Shown in pieces: positions 46,182 through 54,600 of a stretch of 64,000 nt of DNA. The stretch is from Planctomycetota bacterium. GTDB taxonomy: Bacteria; Planctomycetota; Planctomycetia; Planctomycetales; Planctomycetaceae. The notes beneath the pieces are model-generated. The model was not told the DNA's origin. It worked only from the letters and a program-made list of their open reading frames with translations, and made no database searches. The translations under genes and the position numbers were made by a program. How positions within the stretch are numbered: position 1 is the stretch's first letter; every line of letters begins with the position of its first letter. Location: NCBI GenBank assembly GCA_018242525.1, contig JAFEBS010000038.1, positions 20,001-84,000 on the forward strand. Direction: 5' to 3'.

Positions 46182-46688
46182 ATGGACGATACGACAATCA
46201 CGACCGATTCTGGCGAACTGACGTTTTCTGCGGAAACCACGGCTCCCGTGACACCGGTTGAGCCTGCGGTGCCCGTCATCCGCCGTGGCAAGCTGGACCG
46301 CTTTGGCGTGGCGATGGGAACCGGACGTCGCAAGACCGCCGTCGCCCGAGTCCGCCTGAAGGCCGGCAACGGTGAATTCGTCATCAACGGTCGTCCGCTG
46401 GAAGAATTCTTCTGCGTCGAACGCGATCGGATCATTGTCCAGGCGCCGCTCAAGACGGCCGAAAAGCTGGGCCAGGTCGATGTCTGGGTTCGCGTCAATG
46501 GTGGTGGAACCACGGGACAGGCCGGAGCCATTATTCTGGGGATCGCGCGTGCCTTGGAAGCGATTAATCCGAACCTGCATGCCGTCCTGGCCGAAGGTGG
46601 TTATCTGACCCGCGACAGCCGAATGGTCGAACGCAAGAAGTATGGACACAAGAAGTCCCGCCGCAGCTTCCAGTTCTCGAAGCGTTGA
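46182..46688 (+). CDS. rpsI: 30S ribosomal protein S9 with N-terminal extension
   Basis: A small-subunit protein whose C-terminal tail reaches the P-site tRNA. The 168-residue protein has the S9 core from about residue 40 (GTGRRKTAVARVRLKAG), GGGTTGQAGAIILGIARAL, DSRMVERKKYGHKKSRRSFQFSKR at the end with the conserved KR tail. Bacterial S9 is usually about 130 residues; here some 38 extra residues rich in Thr, Glu and Pro precede the core. The ATG at 46182 has no strong Shine-Dalgarno, so a later start is formally possible, but no ATG lies between it and the core except near GVAMGTGRRK. Confidence 0.95.
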   Translation: MDDTTITTDSGELTFSAETTAPVTPVEPAVPVIRRGKLDRFGVAMGTGRRKTAVARVRLKAGNGEFVINGRPLEEFFCVERDRIIVQAPLKTAEKLGQVDVWVRVNGGGTTGQAGAIILGIARALEAINPNLHAVLAEGGYLTRDSRMVERKKYGHKKSRRSFQFSKR

Positions 46689-46720
46689 TTGGACAATGGT
46701 CCGCTCCGCTTGATAGCTTG

Positions 46721-46763
46721 CACAGGAACCCCCGCTGGAAATGCTCCGGTTGGGGTTCTTGTG
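46721..46763 (+). terminator. Long hairpin after rpsI, probable transcript end
   Basis: The arms 46721-46739 and 46745-46763 pair over 19 bp with one mismatch and three G-T wobbles, around a 5-base loop. It lies 33 bp after the rpsI stop. No T-run follows, so it may be a processing or Rho-assisted end. Confidence 0.55.
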
Positions 46764-46975
46764 TTACCAATTGCCAGTGCAAAGTCCCGGCGGGGTTGCC
46801 AATGGTCCTGACATCAGCCATGGAACCCGAAGCGTCAACGAGGCAGCCATCGGGAAACGCCGCGAATGGCTCCCTCGCTGACGCTGCGGGTTGGTAGAAT
46901 AAGTGCCCGATTGGGCGTGACGCCCCGGTGTCCGCGGTTCCCTGACGTGTTGAATGACCCAGGTGAGAGAGTGCC

Positions 46976-48346
46976 ATGAGCAGCATCCGGTCATCCGCGG
47001 GAACCTACAACTGCCTGCTTCAGCCGGATCTGAAACTGATGCTGGCCGAGGGGGATGAAGTCGGCCTGCAACAGTTCTGCGAAGTCCTGAATCCCATTAT
47101 CGTGGCTGAAGTCGTCGAAGGGCTGGAACCGGCCGACACCTGGCGGCTGCTGTCTTCCACCAGCATCGACCGCCAGGCCGAGATCTTCGAATCGATAGAG
47201 CCGACGCAGCAAATCGAACTGATCTCGGCCGTGGATCGCAAGCACCTGTCGCAACTGGTCGAAGCGATGTCTGCGGACGATCGAATTGACCTGCTGGAGC
47301 ACATGGATGAAGAGCAGCTGGAAGCGCTGCTGCCCCTGATGGCCCAGGCCGAACGGGACGAAATCCGCCGGATGCTGTCCTATCCGGACAACTCGGCCGG
47401 TTCGATCATGACGACCGAATATGCGTCACTTCCGGAAAACATCTCCATCAGTGACGCGCTGGGACGATTGCGGAAGCAGGCCCCCGACAGCGAAACCATT
47501 TACTACGTCTTCGTCGTCGACGAAGGCCGGCATCTGCATGGCGTCATCACGCTGCGGGAACTGATCCTGGCCCGGCCGAATGCCCTGCTGGCGGACGTCA
47601 TGCGACGGGATGTGATCGCCGCCAACGTGGTGGATGACCGCGAAGAAGCGGCCCGCATGATTGCCCGGTTCGACCTGATCGCGCTTCCCGTCCTGGACGA
47701 GGAACAGCGGCTGGTCGGAATCATCACGCACGATGATGTCCTGGATGTCGTCCAGGAGGAAGCCGCCGAGGACGCGTATCGACAGTCCGCCATCCAGCCA
47801 CTGGAACATGGTTATCTGTCGACGCCGCTGTTGACAATCGCCTGGAAGCGCGGAATCTGGCTGCTGGTGCTGTCGGTCATGGCGCTGGGAACAGCGACTG
47901 TCATGCGCCTGTTCGGGAAGGCGGAACAGGATGAAAACTGGTTGGACTGGTTCCTGCCGCTGGTTCTCGCCAGCGGGGGCAATACGGGCTCGCAGTCGGC
48001 CACGCTGGTCATCCGTGCCATGTCCATGAATCTGTTGTCGAAGCAGGATCGCGTCCGGATGGCCGTTCGCGAACTGGCCACCGGAATGATCCTGGGAACA
48101 TTTCTGGGGCTGTTCGCCTGGGCGGCCCTGCAGATCATGTTCGGCCGCGACTGGATGCAGGCCGGGGTGGTCTCGCTCACCATTGCCCTTGTGGTCACGA
48201 TGGGGACGGTCACCGGATCACTGCTGCCGATGTTCTTCGAATCGCTGGGCATGGACCCTGCAATCATGTCCAATCCTCTGATCGCCTCGCTGAGCGATAT
48301 CGTGGGGGTGGTCATTTATTTCTCCGTGGCGATTCTGCTGCTCTGA
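46976..48346 (+). CDS. mgtE: Magnesium transporter MgtE
   Basis: MgtE is a Mg2+-gated Mg2+ channel in the inner membrane. The 456-residue protein has the cytosolic N domain of helical repeats (about 20-135), two CBS domains (about 138-265, SAGSIMTTEYASLPENIS and ADVMRRDVIAANVVDD) and five membrane helices in the C-terminal ~170 residues, including the pore signature LASGGNTGSQSATLVIRAM and the closing SDIVGVVIYFSVAILL. Length and domain order are normal. GAGAGAG lies just upstream of the ATG. The 287-bp upstream gap shows no Mg-responsive riboswitch that I can recognise. Confidence 0.95.
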   Translation: MSSIRSSAGTYNCLLQPDLKLMLAEGDEVGLQQFCEVLNPIIVAEVVEGLEPADTWRLLSSTSIDRQAEIFESIEPTQQIELISAVDRKHLSQLVEAMSADDRIDLLEHMDEEQLEALLPLMAQAERDEIRRMLSYPDNSAGSIMTTEYASLPENISISDALGRLRKQAPDSETIYYVFVVDEGRHLHGVITLRELILARPNALLADVMRRDVIAANVVDDREEAARMIARFDLIALPVLDEEQRLVGIITHDDVLDVVQEEAAEDAYRQSAIQPLEHGYLSTPLLTIAWKRGIWLLVLSVMALGTATVMRLFGKAEQDENWLDWFLPLVLASGGNTGSQSATLVIRAMSMNLLSKQDRVRMAVRELATGMILGTFLGLFAWAALQIMFGRDWMQAGVVSLTIALVVTMGTVTGSLLPMFFESLGMDPAIMSNPLIASLSDIVGVVIYFSVAILLL

Positions 48347-48572
48347 CCGGATCATGGCAATCGCCATTTTTCAACGGGCGGTCGATCCGACGGGGCGGCG
48401 GCTCCAACCCGGACCAGCCCCGTCACCCCACTGTTTAATGGGCGATGGCCCTGCAAGGTACGGTCGCCTGTCTGGACGCACGGGCATCCACTTGGGAAAC
48501 TATCCGGTGCCATCGTTGCAGGAATCTGGAAGCTGGCGCAATGACCGTTGCGCCCGGGAAGTAAAGTGCATC

Positions 48573-50087
48573 ATGAATCTGCATCAGGAATACTTGAAGG
48601 CGGTGACTCGACGTCACTTCTTCGGACAGGCGGGCGTTGGTCTGGGAGCGGTGGCGCTGGCGACGATGATGCAGCGGGACGGCATCGCGGCTCCCGCGAC
48701 ACGCGCCGCCAATCCGCTGGCTCCCAAAATGCCGCCCCTGCCCGCCCGGGCCAAGCATGTCATTTATTTGCACATGGCAGGCAGCCCCACTCAACTGGAT
48801 CTGTTCGACTACAAACCGACGCTGCAGAAATACAATGGTAAGCCCTGTCCCAGGGAATACCTGGAAGGAAAGCGATTCGCCTTTATCCAGGGTGTTCCCA
48901 ACATGCTGGGGACACCTTTCAGTTTTGCCAAACATGGAGAGTCGGGGGCGGAACTGAGTGAAGTCTGGAAGTTTCTGCCGGAGGTCGTGGATGACATCGC
49001 AATTGTGAAGTCGATGCAGACGGAGCAGTTCAATCACGCCCCGGCTCAATTGTTTCTGCACACCGGCACGAACCTGTTTGGCGGTGCTTCGCTGGGATCC
49101 TGGACGACTTACGGCCTGGGATCGGAAAACGAGGACCTGCCCGGATTCGCCGTGCTGACCAGTGGCGGCAAGACACCCGATGCCGGCAAAAGTGTGTGGG
49201 GGAGCGGTTTTTTGCCGTCCATTTATCAAGGGGTTCAATGCCGGTCACCGGGCGATCCCGTGTTGTTTCTGTCGAATCCGAGCGGACTCGATCGCAGCGG
49301 TCGCCGGGAAACGCTGGATGCGTTGAAATCGCTGAACCAGTTTCAGGCCGAACGACTGGGCGATCCCGAGACAATTACGCGCATCGCCCAATACGAACTG
49401 GCGTACCGCATGCAGAGGGCCGTTCCCGAGATCATGGATATCTCGAAGGAACCGAAGCATATCCTGGATCTGTATGGTGCAAAGCCGGGCTTCGTCCCGG
49501 AATCGGAGGGCGCTGCCGATCCGCGAGTGCTGTACAAGGGCACCGATGCGGCGCTGGCGAACAACTGCCTGCTGGCGCGCCGACTGGTCGAGGCGGGGGT
49601 TCGGTTCGTTCAGATTTACGACTGGGGATGGGACCATCACGGTGTCAGCCCGGGGGAACACATTCCGACGATTCTGCCGATCAAGGTTCAGCAGATCGAC
49701 CGGGCGCTGACCGCCCTGATCAAGGACCTGAAACAGCGCGGGCTGTTCGACGAAACGCTGATCATCTGGGGCGGCGAATTCGGCCGCACTCCAATGCAGC
49801 AGAACAACGCCCCGAACCAGCCCTATATCGGCCGTGATCATCATCCCTATGCGTTTTCGATGATGCTGGCCGGGGGCGGAATCAAGGGTGGCCAGACGTA
49901 CGGCCAGACCGACGACATCGGCTACTATATCACCGAGAACCCCATGGATATCCGGGATCTGCAGGCAACCATTCTGCACCTGCTGGGGATCGATCCGTTT
50001 AAATTGACGTACAGCTTTCAGGGACTGGATCAGCGGTTGATTGGTGCCGAAGGCAAAGCGAGGCTGCATCCGGCACTTCTGGCCTGA
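48573..50087 (+). CDS. Tat-exported DUF1501 protein
   Basis: The 504-residue product has a twin-arginine signal (TRRHFFGQAGVGLGAVALA, about residues 12-30), so it should be exported folded. The rest is a DUF1501 domain, related to the alkaline phosphatase/sulfatase fold: HVIYLHMAGSPTQLDLFDYKP, MQTEQFNHAPAQLFLHTG, IYDWGWDHHGVSP, IIWGGEFGRTP and GRDHHPYAFSMMLAGGGIKGG, ending with the DLQATILHLLGIDP motif. DUF1501 genes in planctomycetes usually follow a DUF1549/DUF1553 cytochrome partner; none is next to this one. Its catalytic role is unknown. I start at 48573 because the Tat signal begins there; the frame is open further upstream. A Gfo/Idh/MocA-like gene follows after 76 bp. Confidence 0.92.
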   Translation: MNLHQEYLKAVTRRHFFGQAGVGLGAVALATMMQRDGIAAPATRAANPLAPKMPPLPARAKHVIYLHMAGSPTQLDLFDYKPTLQKYNGKPCPREYLEGKRFAFIQGVPNMLGTPFSFAKHGESGAELSEVWKFLPEVVDDIAIVKSMQTEQFNHAPAQLFLHTGTNLFGGASLGSWTTYGLGSENEDLPGFAVLTSGGKTPDAGKSVWGSGFLPSIYQGVQCRSPGDPVLFLSNPSGLDRSGRRETLDALKSLNQFQAERLGDPETITRIAQYELAYRMQRAVPEIMDISKEPKHILDLYGAKPGFVPESEGAADPRVLYKGTDAALANNCLLARRLVEAGVRFVQIYDWGWDHHGVSPGEHIPTILPIKVQQIDRALTALIKDLKQRGLFDETLIIWGGEFGRTPMQQNNAPNQPYIGRDHHPYAFSMMLAGGGIKGGQTYGQTDDIGYYITENPMDIRDLQATILHLLGIDPFKLTYSFQGLDQRLIGAEGKARLHPALLA

Positions 50088-50163
50088 AGTCAACGGGCTC
50101 ACGCGAGCGTGCAGGGTCGACCAGGGACAAGCAACAAACCACGAACCCCATTCGGAGTCGAAG

Positions 50164-51240
50164 ATGAGTCGACGTTCTGCGCTCTGGAGTATTCTGGCAA
50201 TCGTGACAATTGCGATCGGGAATGGAACGGCTTGGGGGGCGGATCCCGTTCGGGTCGGGATCCTGGGGATCGACAATTTTGGGTCGGTCGCTTACACAGA
50301 GTTCCTGAACCGACCACATGCCGCAGGGGACTTCGAGGGAGTTCGCGTTGTCGCGGCCTATCCGATCGGCTGCGATGACTATCCCGACAGCGCGAAGCTG
50401 GTCGAGCAGTGGAAGAAGCAACTGCTGGAGATGTACCAGAAGCCCAAGGATCCGAAGGATGCCGTGCCGCCCATTGAAATGGTCAATTCGACGGAGGAAC
50501 TGCTGCAGAAATGCGACGCGGTGATGATCTTCAGCATGGATGGCCGACTGCACCTGCCGCAGGCGACGGCCGTCCTGAAGGCGGGGAAGCGGTTGTTCAT
50601 CAGCCGTCCGCTGGCCTCTTCCCCCGAGGACGCCGTGGCGATTCTGAAATTGTCCCGGGAAACGAAAACTCCCTGTTGGAGCAGTTCACAACATCGATTC
50701 AGCGCCGGTTTCAGCGGGATGCGGAACCATCCGGAAGTCGGCAGGGTGATTGGCTGTGACGTGTATGGAGGCTGGATCGTGAACGCTCCCGAGGCGGACA
50801 AGTTCACTCGTCCGCTGCACAGCATCGAGACCTTATATACGATCATGGGGCCGGGGGTCGTGTCGGTCACGTGTACGTCGACTCCGACGGCAGAGTCGAT
50901 CACAGCGCTCTGGCACGATGGTCGAGTCGGAACGTATCGTGGCATCAAGGAGGGTGCGGTCAAGTACAGCGCGACCGTGTTCGGCGACAAGGGGGTGTCG
51001 ACAGCCGGGATCTATGGACACGGGGTCCCGGTGAACGGAGTTGTCCCGACCAACGACAAATACGTTGGTTACGAAGGCTTGGCGATTGAGATCGCCCGTT
51101 TCTTCAAGGGGGGGCCGCCTCCCGTCAGTGCCGCCGAAACGCTGGAAATCTTTTCACTGCTGCAGGCTGCCGAAGCCAGCAAGGCTCAAAACGGGGCCGT
51201 CGTGCGATTGAAGAATCTGGCAGCGGATCTGGGCGAATAA
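50164..51240 (+). CDS. Exported Gfo/Idh/MocA-like protein with degenerate cofactor and catalytic motifs
   Basis: The 358-residue protein has a signal peptide (ALWSILAIVTIAIGNGTAWG) followed by a Rossmann-like region VRVGILGIDNFG. Gfo/Idh/MocA enzymes oxidise sugar hydroxyls with a tightly bound NAD(P), usually with GxGxxG and a catalytic EKP motif. Here the first reads G-I-D-N-F-G and the second reads S-R-P in KRLFISRPLASSPEDA, so both are altered. It may be a binding or non-redox member. CGGAG sits seven bases before the ATG at 50164. It lies 76 bp after the DUF1501 gene on the same strand, and the two are likely co-transcribed. Confidence 0.85.
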   Translation: MSRRSALWSILAIVTIAIGNGTAWGADPVRVGILGIDNFGSVAYTEFLNRPHAAGDFEGVRVVAAYPIGCDDYPDSAKLVEQWKKQLLEMYQKPKDPKDAVPPIEMVNSTEELLQKCDAVMIFSMDGRLHLPQATAVLKAGKRLFISRPLASSPEDAVAILKLSRETKTPCWSSSQHRFSAGFSGMRNHPEVGRVIGCDVYGGWIVNAPEADKFTRPLHSIETLYTIMGPGVVSVTCTSTPTAESITALWHDGRVGTYRGIKEGAVKYSATVFGDKGVSTAGIYGHGVPVNGVVPTNDKYVGYEGLAIEIARFFKGGPPPVSAAETLEIFSLLQAAEASKAQNGAVVRLKNLAADLGE

Positions 51241-51247
51241 GCCCGTA

Positions 51248-51268
51248 GGACGGACGATTCGTCCGTCC
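51248..51268. other. Short palindrome after the Gfo/Idh-like gene
   Basis: GGACGGACGA and TCGTCCGTCC form a near-perfect 21-bp palindrome, giving an 8-bp stem with a small loop, 8 bp after the stop codon. No T-tract follows. It could be a weak terminator or a REP-like unit. Confidence 0.45.
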
Positions 51269-51652
51269 GAGCCCGTCGTGTGATCTCAGATCGAGCCGAT
51301 TGGACACCGTTTCAACCCAAGGGCACCGCCTGCGGAACTCATCCCGGTCCATTCTAACCGTCGAAGATCCGCACTTCCGGCGGATTCTGCGCCTTTTGAA
51401 TGCTGAACTCGAAGCTGCCAGCGCCGTCATCGGCGGAAGCTGCTTTCCGCATGTCAGACCTTACGGCTTGTACTGAAAGTACGCTTTGTAACGGTAATTC
51501 ACTCAACAGCATCCCCCGACTTTTCCGAAAACTACGGATAACCGCTATAGGCGGAGTAATCGTTAAGGTCCCGGAATGCACCGGGAACATTGGTGATTGT
51601 CGCTGAGCAGGGGTGGCGTGCGAGATTTTCTCAGCAGTCGCTGGAGCAACCG
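51269..51652. other. Upstream region of giant gene 2
   Basis: Together with the palindrome this is a 412-bp gap. It must contain the promoter of the second giant gene. I see no clear consensus promoter and no small gene. Confidence 0.4.
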
Positions 51653-54600
51653 ATGAATCTTAGAATCAAGCGGTGTTTGTCCGGACTCATGACTTGGGCT
51701 GCGCTCACGGGTGTCGCCATCGCTCAATCACCGGGCGAGTCAGAGGGTACCGTCAGGCTTGGCAAGCCACCGGCAGTAGAAGGTCTGCCACAGGGTGAAG
51801 GAGTCGTTCGACTTGGTGCGCAACAACCGGTTCCACAACCGGTTGCCGAACCAGGACCGCTTCCACCCGCGCTGCAATCCGTGGATCCCGGGCAGACTCT
51901 GCCAGGTGGTTACTTTGGCCTGCAACCGCTGGATCGACGGTTCCAGACCAGGGTCAATGTGGATTCGCGTGGCGGCGGCCTGTATGGCTACCAGGCGGGC
52001 TACACTCAAGTCGGCATTTTCCAGCCGTTTGCCACGGACTCGGAAAACGCGATCCTGTTCGTGGATGCCCGTGGACAGGTGGGCTATGACCAGGGTGGCG
52101 GTGCCAACGTGGGTGCCGGCTGGCGTTGGTGGATGAGCGACGTGGATCGCATCATCGGCGTTTCGGCCTGGTTCGACACCACCAACGGCGGGATCGGCCC
52201 CAATTTCCAACAAGTGGGTTTGAGCTTTGAATCGCTGGGACGCTACGTCGATTACCGAATCAACGGCTACATCCCGGCGGGTGATCACAATCACGTCGGC
52301 ACGTCCGTGCTGAACAACACCGCATCGTGCATGGGAAACAACATCGTCTTCCAGCGCACGACCCAGGTCGCCCAGGGCTACAGCGGCTTGGACGTCGAAA
52401 CCGGCGGTCCGCTTCCCATCATCGGGCGATACGGTGTCAACGGCTACGTCGGTGCTTATCACTTCATGGGCGCCGGTCAGGCCGGTGGCAGCTTTACCGG
52501 GGTCAGCGGCCGTTTCATGTCGCAGATCAACGAAGACGTCTCCTTCGGGATGCAGGTCACCAGCGACCACACGTTTGGGCTGAATACTCAATTCCAGGTG
52601 TTTGTTGCGCTGCCCGATGGAACATCCAGCCGGTGGATGCGGAATCCCCAGGTGCGTGACCGCCTGACCCAGTCTGTCTACCGTCAGTACCGGGCGATTA
52701 CTCACATCGACGAAGTGAAGACGACCGAATTGGCCGTCAATCCGACAACGAACCTGCCTTACTTTGTCGCGTTCATCAATCCCAACAATACGACAGCGGG
52801 GACGGGAACGGATGAAAACCCGTTCAACTCGATCGCCCAGTTCAACAGTCTGACTTCAGCCCAACGCGCTGCATATGACGTCATCCTCGTAAATGGTCGT
52901 ACGGATGGGACCAGTACCAACCTGGACACAGGCCTGGGAACCGCCACGCCCGACCAGGGATTGGTGCTCAGCGACAACCAGCACTTGTGGGGAGGTGGGT
53001 TGACTCACAGCTTTGTCACCACCAACGGAACGTTCCTGTTTAACTGCAATGACGTTTCCGCAACACCGATCCTGGTCAACAACGAGACCTCGGGGGATCT
53101 GGGTGGCACGGTTGTCACCCTGGCCAATAACAACGAAGTTTCCGGAGTCACCATCAATGGCGCCACCACGTTTGGAACGACCGTCCAGAACTACGGGATT
53201 GTCAGCCAGGCCGGCGGGATCACGAACGGGTTTAACATCAACAACAACCTGTTCCAGAACACACTGGAGGCCGTGCAGTTGGAGCACAGCGGCAGTGCCC
53301 TGGGACTGTTGACCAGCAACAGTGTCGTCGGGGGGCCCGCGACCGGGAATGCTGTCGGATTCCAGTCCAATGCCGGATTTGATATCACTCAGGGAGTCGG
53401 GACACTCAGTCTGCTGGCTCAGAACAATACGGTCACACAGGTTAACGGTGAAGACGCCAACGGCAACGGAGTCCTGGATGCCGGTGAAGATACGAATGGC
53501 AACGCCACTCTGGATATCGGCATCGGCATGAGATTCGTCGCCGACGGCGCCGGTGCGATCATTAACGCGAACGATCCAACCAATGCCGTCCAGCCACTGG
53601 GAATCATTGGCAACACCGTCAGTGGCAGCGGAGCGGGGATCGATATCGAGGCGCTGAATGGTGGAACGTTCAACGCCAGCCTGCTGACGAACAAGCTCAG
53701 CAACAATACCACCGGTTCCAGTGCGTTGCCGACCGCCGGCTACGGATTTGCCGCGACCGCCAGCGGGATCGGCAGTTCGATCGTCATCGATACCTACACC
53801 GACAACACCACCAGCAACAACGAAGGGGACGGGGCGGTTCTGACCGCCAACAATGGCGGTATCCTGGCTGTTACAGGAGACATCCTGGGTCCCGTGAGCG
53901 GTGGGACGACCACCGGCAACACGTTTACCGGCAACCAGGGTGACGGTCTGCGGGTTCAAGCCGACAACGGTGCGATCCAGTTGCAGTCGATTACGTCTGT
54001 CACGTTCGATCAGAACGGTCAAAACGGCCTGAATCTGCAGGTGACCAATGGCGGTCAGATCGGAATCACAGATCCGCTGTCGAGCAATGCCTTTACCAGC
54101 AACACGCTCAACGGTCTGCTGGTCAACGCTCAATCCGGGGTGATCAGCCTCGACTTGAACAACACCACCAATGCCAACACGTTTAACAACAACGGAACCG
54201 GAGCCCTCGGTGGCAACGGATTGTTGTTCCAGACGGCCACAGCCGGCACGATCCTGACCGATCTGAAGGGTGTGACGGCAACCGGCAACTCGAATGACGG
54301 GATTGGATTCTTTCTCGATGGCGGCGTCATCAATGTGACCAACATCCAGGCGAACGTGGCCACGGGCAACGGTCGCGACGGGATGAGCCTGATTAACAGC
54401 AACGGGGGCGTCTTTAACACCACCAACATCGGGGGTACGACGCCGGCGCTGGGGAACGACTTCTCCAACAACGCCCGGGCCGGTCTGTTCTTCGGTGGGG
54501 TCACTCCGCCGACACCGGCGGCCTTCAACAACATCGCGTTGATCGCCAACAACAATTTCAACCGAACCACGACGGGGACCGAGGGGATCCTGTTCGACAC

